This document shows positions 35,161-44,400 of a stretch of DNA of 64,000 bases, one piece after another (position 1 is the stretch's first letter; every line of letters starts with the position of its first letter). Source of the DNA: Novosphingobium sp. Leaf2 (GTDB lineage Bacteria > Pseudomonadota > Alphaproteobacteria > Sphingomonadales > Sphingomonadaceae). The position numbers were made by a program, and so were the translations under genes. Under the pieces are notes generated by a model. It did no database searches, was not told the origin of the DNA, and worked only from the letters and a program-made list of their open reading frames with translations. The stretch lies in contig NZ_LMJY01000001.1 in NCBI RefSeq assembly GCF_001421325.1, positions 317,501 through 381,500 of the forward strand. The letters run 5' to 3'.

Positions 35161-36471
35161 ATGACGGTGCAAGGCCAGCATCAGAGCCGGGGTAGCGGCA
35201 ACGTCTATCGCCGCAACGCGCGGGTGTTGACCGCCAGTCTGGTGGGTACGGCGGTCGAGTTTTACGATTTCTACATCTACGCCACCGCTTCGGCCCTTGT
35301 GCTGGGGCCGTTGTTCTTTCCGAGCGGGTCGAAGTCGGCGCAGCATCTGGCCGCTTATGCCACGTTTGCCATCGCTTTCATCGCCCGTCCGGTGGGGGCA
35401 GCCGTGTTCGGCCATTTCGGTGACCGCGTGGGGCGCAAGTCCACGCTGGTGGCCTCGTTGCTGCTGATGGGCGGGGCCACGGTGGCCATCGGCCTTTTGC
35501 CGACGTATGCCAGCATCGGCTGGCTGGCCCCGGCGCTGCTGTGCCTGCTGCGCTTTGCCCAGGGGCTGGGGTTGGGCGGAGAGTGGGGCGGCGCGGCGCT
35601 GCTGGCGGTGGAGAATGCGCCGCCCGGCTATGCCGCGCGCTTCGGCATGTTCCCCCAGCTTGGCGCGCCGGTGGGCTTTCTGGCCGCCAATGGCTTGTTC
35701 CTGGTGCTGTCCGCAACCCTGAGCGATGCCGATTTCGCCGCATGGGGTTGGCGCATCCCGTTCCTTCTGAGCGCGGTGCTGGTGGGCCTGGGATTATGGA
35801 TCCGCTTTCGCCTGGCCGAAACCCCGGCCTTCGCCGCAACGGATAGCGAACCGCGCCGCGCGATCCCGTTGGTGGAGCTGCTGCGCACCCATATGCGCGA
35901 AACGGTGGCGGGCACCTTTGCGGTGATCGCATGCTTTGCGATCTATTACCTCGCGACGACATTCGCGCTGGGCTACGGCACCGGCACGCTGGGCTACAGC
36001 CGGCAGAGCTTCCTGGGCGTCCAGCTGTTCGCGATCCTGTTCATGGCGGCGGGCATCGTCTTTGCTGGATACGCGGCAGACAGGTGGAATTCGCGCGGCG
36101 TGCTGATCGCCGGATGCCTGTGCGCCATCGCGGTGGGCGGCGTGATGGGCGCGATGTTCGCCGCCGGGTCGCTGGCGCTGATCGGCGCATTCCTGTGCCT
36201 GGCGCTGTTCACGATGGGGCTGGTCTATGGGCCGATCGCCGAACTGCTGCCGCGTCTGTTCCCACCGCGTGTGCGCTATACCGGCGCGTCGATCGCGTTC
36301 AACGTGGGCGGTATCGTTGGCGGCGGCTTTGCGCCGGCCATCGCCCAATGGCTGACCGACAAGGGCGGTGTGCTGTACGTCGGGCTGTATATCTCGCTTG
36401 CCGCGCTGCTCAGCCTTGGCGGGCTGCTGTCGCTGCGAGGCGCGCCGTCACAGGCGCGCCAGCATCTGTAG
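35161..36471 (+). CDS. MHS family (MFS) metabolite:proton symporter
   Basis: 436 residues, 12 predicted helices. Family features: ASLVGTAVEFYDFYIYATAS at helix 1, the loop 2-3 motif GHFGDRVGRKSTLV, LLRFAQGLGLGGEWGGAALLA in helix 4, and YAADRWNSRG in loop 8-9. This is the ShiA/ProP/KgtP type, importing an organic acid or osmolyte with protons; the substrate is not readable. It begins 3 bp after the acyltransferase stop, so the two are probably co-transcribed. Its last 24 bp overlap the 3' end of bcsZ on the other strand. Confidence 0.92.
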   Translation: MTVQGQHQSRGSGNVYRRNARVLTASLVGTAVEFYDFYIYATASALVLGPLFFPSGSKSAQHLAAYATFAIAFIARPVGAAVFGHFGDRVGRKSTLVASLLLMGGATVAIGLLPTYASIGWLAPALLCLLRFAQGLGLGGEWGGAALLAVENAPPGYAARFGMFPQLGAPVGFLAANGLFLVLSATLSDADFAAWGWRIPFLLSAVLVGLGLWIRFRLAETPAFAATDSEPRRAIPLVELLRTHMRETVAGTFAVIACFAIYYLATTFALGYGTGTLGYSRQSFLGVQLFAILFMAAGIVFAGYAADRWNSRGVLIAGCLCAIAVGGVMGAMFAAGSLALIGAFLCLALFTMGLVYGPIAELLPRLFPPRVRYTGASIAFNVGGIVGGGFAPAIAQWLTDKGGVLYVGLYISLAALLSLGGLLSLRGAPSQARQHL

Positions 36472-37482
36472 CGACGCGGAGAAATAGTCCGTATCCAGCA
36501 CGGGGGGCGGGGCGGTGTGGATCAGGCGCGCGGCAATCGCTGCGCCTCCGCTTGAAAGCGCATAGTTCGCTTCCTCTCCAGTGATCACATCCACCCAGGC
36601 GGGGACCGCGCGGTTTTGCGCCAGGCACGAACGCCACCAGTCCGCCACCGGTTGCACCAGCCCGGTACGCCCGCCGATCACCGCGTAAAGCGGCATGCGG
36701 ATCGCGTCGTACCCAAAGCGTGGCGGCTTGTCGGCAGCGGGCGCCACCTGATCGTGTCCGGTCATCCAGACCCAGTCGCTGGGCAACTGGTGGGCGCCGA
36801 AACGGGACAGCCGGGTAATCGCCTCGGCATCGCGGATCACCGGGGCCCACATGGCCGTGCCGTCGATCTTGGCGAAGTGGTCCAGCGCGGGCCATACGAA
36901 ATACGAAGGGTTGAGCGAAACCTGCGGACCTTCCGCAAAGCCGGTGATGCCGGGCAGCAGCAGGGTGCGTTCGAAACGGGTGATCACGCAATGCTGCCGG
37001 ATCGCCTTGCGGATCTGCGCGGCACGCTCCAGCCACGCGCTTTGCCCCCAGCGCTTGCCGGCCCGCGCCAGCGCCCAGGCGATGACGATATCGCCATCGG
37101 TGGCGTTGTTTGGGTCTGACACCGGGTTGGGCTGGCGCGGGTCGTAGCGCCAGGCGTGCAGCGCCATGTCATCGCGGCCCAGGGTATCCTGGGTCCACTT
37201 GGCGATCCGCTCGAACGCATCGCGGTCGCCGGCGCGTTCGGCCAGGATCAGCCCGTAGCTCTGCCCTTCGGAATGGCTGATGCGGCCGTTGCCGGTATCG
37301 ACCACGCGGCCTTCCGGAGCCACAAAACGGTCACGCCATTGCAGCCAGAATGTGTCGGTCACCTGCTGGGCGCGTCCCTGGTTTCCACCCGGATTGCAGG
37401 CGGCGGTGAACGCCACCAGCATGCCCAGCGAGAATTTGCGACGGTCGACCTGCGGTAGAATGCCAATGCGATCAGCGGCCAT
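36448..37482 (-). CDS. bcsZ: Cellulase BcsZ (GH8 endo-1,4-beta-glucanase), predicted lipoprotein
   Basis: 344 residues from the ATG at 37482. The N-terminal signal RRKFSLGMLVAFTAAC ends in a lipobox-like TAA-C29, so the enzyme may be lipid-anchored rather than free in the periplasm. The RRKFS twin arginine is Tat-like but lacks the full consensus. GH8 features: RVVDTGNGRISHSEGQSYGL with the general acid at Glu72, and NNATDGDIVIAWAL with Asp129. BcsZ trims nascent cellulose and is needed for efficient export. Last gene of the bcs operon; its start lies inside the end of bcsD (11-bp overlap). Confidence 0.94.
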   Translation of the reverse strand: MAADRIGILPQVDRRKFSLGMLVAFTAACNPGGNQGRAQQVTDTFWLQWRDRFVAPEGRVVDTGNGRISHSEGQSYGLILAERAGDRDAFERIAKWTQDTLGRDDMALHAWRYDPRQPNPVSDPNNATDGDIVIAWALARAGKRWGQSAWLERAAQIRKAIRQHCVITRFERTLLLPGITGFAEGPQVSLNPSYFVWPALDHFAKIDGTAMWAPVIRDAEAITRLSRFGAHQLPSDWVWMTGHDQVAPAADKPPRFGYDAIRMPLYAVIGGRTGLVQPVADWWRSCLAQNRAVPAWVDVITGEEANYALSSGGAAIAARLIHTAPPPVLDTDYFSASLQMLARL

Positions 37483-37933
37483 GGCGAAGCTCAAGCACGT
37501 CCCCCTTCCACTCCGCAGTGGTGCGAAGGACGGGGCCGCTGCCGAGCACGCGGAACCAGGCATCGTATGCGCCTTCAAGGACGCCCAACAGCATACGCGA
37601 CCAGTGGCCGGCGCGATCGGGGGCGATTTCGGTCGGCAAGTCGCGGTGGCGCACCACCAGCGCATCGCGGCCCACGGCCAGTTCGATCTCGCCCCAGTCC
37701 AGCGCCTGCCAGAAGGCGTTGATGCGCGCGCACAGCACCGAGGCGTCGTTCACGCCGTCAAGCGGTTCGAGCGCGGCCATACGCCGTCCGATCGCCACGA
37801 AAAACCCGTGCGCCTGTTCATCCGGCACGCCATCGCTGACTTCTGCCGCCACCGAAATCGCCATCAGGGCAAGGCCGCCCACGCCGGTATCGTTGGGCCC
37901 GTTGCGGGGCTGGGGAAACGCCTGCATCTTCAC
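37472..37933 (-). CDS. bcsD: Cellulose synthase subunit BcsD
   Basis: 153 residues, the size of the Acetobacter/Komagataeibacter AxcesD family. Matching features are FVAIGRRMAALEPL, INAFWQALDWGEIELAVG and the C-terminal LLGVLEGAYDAWFRVLG. BcsD forms periplasmic octamers that guide glucan chains into crystalline ribbons. The start overlaps the bcsC stop by 4 bp and the 3' end overlaps bcsZ by 11 bp. Its presence puts the locus in the type I (BcsD-containing) class. The family is divergent, so the call also leans on gene order. Confidence 0.86.
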   Translation of the reverse strand: MKMQAFPQPRNGPNDTGVGGLALMAISVAAEVSDGVPDEQAHGFFVAIGRRMAALEPLDGVNDASVLCARINAFWQALDWGEIELAVGRDALVVRHRDLPTEIAPDRAGHWSRMLLGVLEGAYDAWFRVLGSGPVLRTTAEWKGDVLELRHGR

Positions 37934-40900
37934 TGCCCGGTACTCCCGAAGGTCTGACGCACGCCGAGAACGCTGCGGAACTCGTCATAGCTGCCGAAGG
38001 TGTTGTAACCCAGTTCGCCGCCGATGCGGGTGCCGGGCGTGATCTTGTAGTATAGCGAGCCTTGTGCCGACAGCGCGAAGCCGGTCTTGCTCAGGCTGTC
38101 GTAGTACGAGCGCACGTCCGTATCGCGGGCCTTGAGCGCATCGAGCTGCGCCTGCGCCGCAGCGTCGGTCGGATAGATCGGGCTCTGATCTTCCTTGTAG
38201 CTCTGGAAGCCGGGGGTGAACGAGGCGGAAGCGTCCCAACGATCGTCCTGCATCGTGTAGTTCACCGGGAAGCCCACCGAGATGAAGCTTTGCGGGCTGA
38301 AGTAACCGCCGTTGCCGTACGTGAAGTAGTTCTGGCTCTTGTCGTAGCCCTGGTAATTCACGTTCAGGCCCACGGTAACGCGCGAATGCTGGCCCTTGTA
38401 GGCTTGCAGATACCCGCCGACGTTGGCCTCATACCCGGTGTTCTTGAGCACGTTGGTGCCGGTGAGGCGGTAGTAGCGCCCTTCGCCGTACACGCCGCTG
38501 CCCTGATCGTCATAGCTCAGCCCTACGCCGCCTGCGGTGCGCATCACCTGGCCCCAGCGCTCGCCGGTCACCGGATCAAGCGTGCCGGCATAGGAGATGA
38601 TCGAATCGGTGACAGGACGCTGTTCGACGAACGCGGTGGCGCGCACGTTCTGCCCGATCTTGGGGGTGATCGCGGCCCGGCCTGCGAATTTGGTCTGGCC
38701 CATGCCGATCGGCGTGGTGCCGGCCTCGATCTGCAACAGGTCGCTTTCGTAGCCGCCCGAGAAGGCGACACCAGAGGCGTTCTGACTGTCCGCGTTGACC
38801 AGCGCTGAAGGCAGCGCGGCAACGATTCCCACCGCTTCGGGTGTGGCGTTGCTGCCGAAGCGGGCAAGGCCCGATCCGGTTGGGCGGCCGGCATCGATCA
38901 CCACCGCTTCGGCCTTGGCAAACACACGCCCCCCGGCAGCGCCAGTGGAGAACTTGGCCGAACCCTTGATCTCGTCCAGCTTCGACAGGCCGGTCTCGCC
39001 CGAGCGACCGCGATAGCCGGTCTGCACGTCAACGCGGGGGCCAGTGTCCGTCGCCAGCTGGGCGATCTGGGACTGGATCTGCGCCATCACCGGATCGCCG
39101 GCATAGGCCACGGGAACCTGCGCCGGCGCGCTGCCGCCGCCGAACGGCGCGGGGCCGCTGGAGACAGGCGCGGCCCAGGCGGACTCAGGCGCCGTGTTGG
39201 CGGTGGGGGAGGCATACCGGTCCGGCGCGGAATAAGCGGCCTGTTGCGGTGCGGGCGCGTAGCCGCCGAACCCGCTTTGCGCGCCTGCGTAGCCTGCTGT
39301 CTGCGGAGCCGCGAAACTGCTGGCTTGGGCGCCGGAGAACCCACCTTGCGCCCCGGCATAGCCAAGGCCGCTTTGCACCGGCTGCGGATATGCGGCGGGC
39401 AGGCGTGTGCCACCGCCCAGCGCGAAGGGATTGACCTGCTGCGGCGCGGCCTGAACCTGGTTGCGGAACGGATTGGCACCGCCCGCCGGGCCACCCGCGT
39501 TCATGCCGGCGAACGGATTGCCGCCCATCGCCATGCCGCCGCTTTGCCGAGTGTAGAGTTCCCGCGCTTCCTTGAGCAGGCGCACCGCCGCCTTGTCGTC
39601 ACCCCGGGCTCGTTCGACGTCGGCAAGGGCCATGCGCACGCGGTAGTCCTGTCCGTAGGCGCGCAGCACCTGCCGCTGGGCCTGTTCAGACAGGCCCTTG
39701 TCGCCGGCAGCCTGCGCGGTGTCGGCAAGGCCGAGCAGCGCATCTTTGTCGTTGGGCTTGCGCGCCAGCACCAGCTGATAGGTCTGCGCCGCTTTCGCGG
39801 GCATGCCGCCGGTCTGGTACAGCCGGGCAAGGCCGCCCAGGATCTCGGGATTGTCCGGCGCGGCGGCATAGGCCTGCTGCAGGATGTCGAAGCCATCGGC
39901 ATAGCGGCCGGCCAACCGTGCGGCATCGGCCTGGCCCACCATCAGCCCCGCGCTCATGCGCGCATAGGCGCGCTGACCGTCCGCCGATCCGCCCGCCATC
40001 TGGCTGGCCTTCTGCAGCGCCTGCTGCGCCAGATCGTCTCGGCCCGTGCGCGAGAATACGCCGATCAGGCCTTCGTAATCGTCGATGTTGTCGATCCGCC
40101 CGTTGAGCGAGGCTTCGGCCACTTGCGCGGCGCCTTGCGCATCGCCCAGATCGAGCAAGGCATTGGCGACCGCCGCCTGCTTGCCGGCGGGCACGGACGC
40201 CATCGCGCCCAGCTGGCGCAAGCCGTTGATCGCCTGCGCTTGTTGCCCGTTCGCCGCCATCTGGCGCGCGCGCGCGATCGCGGCGTCGGTCTTCACCCCG
40301 ATCGCCAACTGGCGCATCGGCGCGGTGCGCTGCGCTTCGGGGATCATCGAGATCAGCCGGTCTGCCTCGCCGGTGCGGCCAAGATCGTTGTTAAGCAGCG
40401 CGGCAGCATAGATGCCGTCCGCTTGCCCGCTGGTGGTCAACGAACGGATCAGCGATTCGGCTTCGGGCACGCGGCCCCGCTTGATCTGGAATTCGGCGAA
40501 CTCGTAGCGGATCCACGGATCGGTGGGGTCGAGGACCAGACCCTGCTGGAATTCGCGCGTCGCGCCCAGATCATCTCCGGCGGCGGCGGCGGCCAGCGCG
40601 CGGTTGCGCACCGCGCGGGCTTGCAGGCGGCGCTCGTCATTGCCGCCGCTGCCCTGTCCGGCCTGGCGATACAGATCAGCGGCGTCGGCGTAGCGGCCCT
40701 GTTGCTGATAGATGTCGCCCAGCAGTTCGAGCGCCGGGGCGGGCTCTTTGTAGCCCGAACGCGCCAGTTCCTCTGCCTTGGCCTGCGCATCAGCGAGCCG
40801 GCCCTGATTCACCAGCGCCCGGGCATCGGCCATGCCGGCGAAGAAGCGCGCGGACGCCAGACCTTCGGCCCACTGGCTGGCCTTGCCGGCCTGCGAAGCC

Positions 40901-41481
40901 TGGGTGAGCAGGCTGGTTGCTTCGGCGAACTTGCCTTCGCGCAGGCGCACCAGGCCAAGGCCGCCTAGGGCATCGGGATCGCGGCGGTTAACGCCAAGGG
41001 CGCGCTGGAACTGCGCGGCGGCGGTGGAAAGGTTGTTGTCCTGCAGCGCATCGAAACCGGAAACCCGCGCGCGTCCGGCACGGTCGGCGGACGACACCGG
41101 CGTGGGCGCGGGTCGGGCGGGCGCCGGGCGAGGCGCTGTCGCCACCGCGCGCTCAGGCTCGGGGGCCGGGCGCTGGCGCACCGCCACGGGCTTTGGTTCA
41201 GGGGCGGGGCGGGGCTGCGCCTTGGGCTTGGGTGCAGGCGGGGCCTTCAGCGCCGGGTTGTTGGGATCGAGCGCGCGGGCGCGGCGCAGCGCCTGCTGGG
41301 CCAGGTCCTCACGCCCCTTGGAGCGCCAGTATTGCGCCTGCTTCACCAGCGCTTCCACCCCGTTGCCTTGCGCCATGACGACTGCCGGCTCCATCCCTAC
41401 CCCGGTGCCCGAAAGCATCAGGGCGAGCCCCGCTTTCGCGATCCGGGTGGTGTGGCGCTTCGGAGTCGTCGCACTGGTCAT
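37930..41481 (-). CDS. bcsC: Cellulose synthase outer-membrane subunit BcsC
   Basis: 1183 residues. A signal peptide (AGLALMLSGTGVGMEPAVVMAQ) is followed by a long periplasmic TPR superhelix (about residues 45-660) with repeats such as LGGLGLVRLREGKFAEATSL and LGGLARLYQTGGMPAKAAQT. A Pro/Ala linker near residue 70-130 and a low-complexity linker near 700-810 with imperfect GYAGAQ/SGAQ/FGGYAPAP repeats interrupt it. The C-terminal BcsC barrel begins at about 840 (VDVQTGYRGRSGETGLSKLD) and ends FGSTGQ. The TPR part receives the glucan and binds peptidoglycan; the barrel exports it. Overlaps bcsAB upstream and bcsD downstream by 4 bp each. Confidence 0.95.
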   Translation of the reverse strand: MTSATTPKRHTTRIAKAGLALMLSGTGVGMEPAVVMAQGNGVEALVKQAQYWRSKGREDLAQQALRRARALDPNNPALKAPPAPKPKAQPRPAPEPKPVAVRQRPAPEPERAVATAPRPAPARPAPTPVSSADRAGRARVSGFDALQDNNLSTAAAQFQRALGVNRRDPDALGGLGLVRLREGKFAEATSLLTQASQAGKASQWAEGLASARFFAGMADARALVNQGRLADAQAKAEELARSGYKEPAPALELLGDIYQQQGRYADAADLYRQAGQGSGGNDERRLQARAVRNRALAAAAAGDDLGATREFQQGLVLDPTDPWIRYEFAEFQIKRGRVPEAESLIRSLTTSGQADGIYAAALLNNDLGRTGEADRLISMIPEAQRTAPMRQLAIGVKTDAAIARARQMAANGQQAQAINGLRQLGAMASVPAGKQAAVANALLDLGDAQGAAQVAEASLNGRIDNIDDYEGLIGVFSRTGRDDLAQQALQKASQMAGGSADGQRAYARMSAGLMVGQADAARLAGRYADGFDILQQAYAAAPDNPEILGGLARLYQTGGMPAKAAQTYQLVLARKPNDKDALLGLADTAQAAGDKGLSEQAQRQVLRAYGQDYRVRMALADVERARGDDKAAVRLLKEARELYTRQSGGMAMGGNPFAGMNAGGPAGGANPFRNQVQAAPQQVNPFALGGGTRLPAAYPQPVQSGLGYAGAQGGFSGAQASSFAAPQTAGYAGAQSGFGGYAPAPQQAAYSAPDRYASPTANTAPESAWAAPVSSGPAPFGGGSAPAQVPVAYAGDPVMAQIQSQIAQLATDTGPRVDVQTGYRGRSGETGLSKLDEIKGSAKFSTGAAGGRVFAKAEAVVIDAGRPTGSGLARFGSNATPEAVGIVAALPSALVNADSQNASGVAFSGGYESDLLQIEAGTTPIGMGQTKFAGRAAITPKIGQNVRATAFVEQRPVTDSIISYAGTLDPVTGERWGQVMRTAGGVGLSYDDQGSGVYGEGRYYRLTGTNVLKNTGYEANVGGYLQAYKGQHSRVTVGLNVNYQGYDKSQNYFTYGNGGYFSPQSFISVGFPVNYTMQDDRWDASASFTPGFQSYKEDQSPIYPTDAAAQAQLDALKARDTDVRSYYDSLSKTGFALSAQGSLYYKITPGTRIGGELGYNTFGSYDEFRSVLGVRQTFGSTGQ

Positions 41482-44400
41482 GGATGGTCATCCTGGCGGC
41501 CGAGGCGTTTTTGCGCTTGTCGGCGGAAGTAGAGGTATGCCGGTCCGGCAAGGATGACCGCCAGCGCGAGAGTGAAGAGGCCCAGCAGCCAAGGCCGCTG
41601 ACTTGTCCAGTAAGCTAATTTCATCCAGATCGGAAGAGATCCGACCCAATATCTATCGCTTATCGCGAAGCTGGTCATGCCGTCACCGCGGGTCACCGCA
41701 AGATCGCCCTGGATCGACGCGTTGACCTTCACGTCGGTCATGCCCTGCACCAGATCGGGCAGCGCCGCGCCATCGTCCGCCAGCAGCGCCACCACAGTGC
41801 GATCGGCGGCATAGGGCGAGCGGAAGCTGACGATGCCGGAAAAGCCGCGCGCATCATAGACCAGCGGGGCGGCCTTCATCGGGTCATCGCGCTGGGTGCC
41901 GCCGAACAGCGAAGTGATCCACTGCAGCGGCGAGCGTTCGGCCACGCGCAGGCGGCCGTTTTCAAAGCGCACCGGCGAATTGCTGAACATGTCCGCCTGC
42001 GCCAGCTGCGTACCGCCAATCACCAGCACGTCCTGCGAGGACAAGGCGTCGGCATCCATCGTGGAGGTGACGGTAACGGCAGTTACCGGCACGCCGGTGG
42101 AATCCCCGAAGCGGCCCATCAGCGTCAGCAGCGCTTCGACCGAGGCCATCGAGGGGTTCTGCGCTACGACAATGGTGGTCTGCGACAAGTCCGGGCTGGC
42201 GGTGAACGGGAAGCCGGCACCGGCGAACGTCGCCAGATCGGGCATCAGGATCGCGTGGTAGGCGCTGCTGAGGTCGATCGTGCTTTTGGGGTCGAGCGAG
42301 ACGCGCACGTTATCGGGCAGGGTGCCGGTGCACTTCTTCTTGTCGGCGATGATCAGGTTGTAATCAAACGTCAGTTCGTTCTGGCCGAACAGGTTGTAGC
42401 GCGGCAGCATCACCGAAGCGTCGCTGTCCTGGCTCTTGGCGCCGCCGCCGCCGAACAGCGCGCTCCAGAAGCTGGCGCCCAGCGGCAGCGTTTTCAGGTA
42501 CTGGCCGTTGATCGAGACATCCAGGCGCGAGGCGCGCTGGTCCAGCCATTTGGCCACGGGGTAGCGATAGCCCAGGTTCAGTTTGCCGCCTTCGCGAGGC
42601 CAGAAGAACAGGTCCGGCGCAACGCGGAAGCGGGCCGATAGCGGGCCGGGCGGAATGCCCATGCCCTGCAGCGCGTAAGGCTCCATGATCGAGCCCAGCT
42701 CCACCGGCTTGTCCGTCGAAAGCCAGCGCAGCGCGCCGTAGCGCGGCCAGGCGGGAATGCGCACGCCGTCGAAGTTCATGCGCTGGCCGCCGAATACGCC
42801 CCGGCCCAGCGCCACCGCAGCAGCGGCGGTGCGCAGTTCATCATCGTTGCGGCCCATGATCACCAGCAGCGTGCCGTTGGGATCGTTGGGGTTGCGCATC
42901 GCCGCCGCCGAAGCGCCAGTCGGCGGAGCAATGTCCAGGCCGGGAATGCCCTGGCCGCTTTTCAAAAAGACGATGGCGTTGCCGCGCGGGATGGTGCCCA
43001 CGCTTGGCGGGAAGGAGAACCCGCGATAGCTGGCCAGTGCGCCCAGCCAGCTGGCGGTGGCCGCTGCTGCCTGCAGTTCACCGCCGCGCGGCTGGGCTGC
43101 AAACACGAACGGCATGCGCAGCGGCACGTTCTGGCCCTTGTCGAAGAACGGCAGGGGCAGGCGCGACAGGTCGGGGCCGTACGGCAAGGGCTGGTAATTG
43201 AAATCGAACCACGAGCGCGTGTTGCTGACGTTCGCCCACAGCGAGGAGTGGAACGGATCTTCGCAATCGCGCGCGTAGTGACCGATAAGCCGCAAGTTGA
43301 GCTGGTTGTCACCAGGCAGGAACAAGGCCGGGTTCACCGGCACTTCGATCATCTGGCCGGCGGCCTGCGCGCGGGTAAGCGGCAGCGTCTGCACCACTTC
43401 GCCGTTGACGATAATCACCAGCTGGCTGAGATCGTCCAGCATCGATGGCGACCAGGCCAGCTGCAGCCGCAGCACCGCGCCGGTGACCACCCGGTCCTGG
43501 CGCATGCCGAACGGAATGCCGATTTCGCCTCGCGTTCCGGCCAGCCGGATCGGACGGGAAATGCGCAAGTCCTTCAGCGTCAGGCGCTCGGCCAGGCCGC
43601 CAACGGCAGGCGTCGTGCCGGGTTGGGTCGCTACGGCAGGTCGGGCCTGGGCAGGGGTTTGGGCGTGGACTTCGGAGGTGCCCAGCAACAGCCCGGCAGC
43701 GCCCAATACTATCGCGCCGGCAACAGCCGCAGCCTTTGCGAAGGGCACCCAGGATTTGCCGCCCGGCGTCCTGGGGTCGGGTGCAGGCGCATCCTTGGCA
43801 GCGGCCAGCGCCGCCTTTTTGGCGGCGGCGGCAAACACCCGGGCGCGGCTACGCTCTGTCCGGTTGAGCCGCAGCATGCGCTTGATCGTGACCATGTCCA
43901 CCCGCAGAATATCGGCGAAGGAGCGCAGGCTTCCCACCGGCGCGGGCGGGTTGGACTGCCATGCATCGGCGCGGCCCATCACCGCGCGCACCAGATGGCG
44001 ACCGGCCATGATGTCCAGCTTTTCGAATCGCACGTACGCGTTCGTATCGTTGGTGCGCACCGTTTCGACCGGAATCGACAGCACATCATCCCCCATCGCC
44101 ATCGTGATGTGGCGCACCGACCGGTCCTTGGTGGGCAGTTCGGCCGGAAGCGCGATTGCCGCGCCGCCCATCGAAATGTCGATGGTTGTGCCCGGCACGG
44201 TATGGCCTGAATTGAGGTAGGCGGTGACGGGCAGCGCCACTGGAATGCGGATGTCCACGCGCGCCTGGCGGGTTTCGCGCGCCACCGAAACGGCGGCCAG
44301 CAGGATCGCCAGACTGAACAGCGCCCACGCCACGTTCAGCACCAGCGTATCGGTCTGGATGTTGAACATGTACGGGAAAAACGCCCATTTCACCACCGAC

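Noticed and set aside
33967..36471. Acyltransferase and transporter as part of the cellulose system
   Set aside because: They are on the opposite strand and end-to-end with bcsZ; no sequence feature ties them to cellulose.
39244..40968. 574-residue open frame opposite bcsC
   Set aside because: Composition of a shadow frame; it lies entirely inside the TPR region of bcsC with no start signal.
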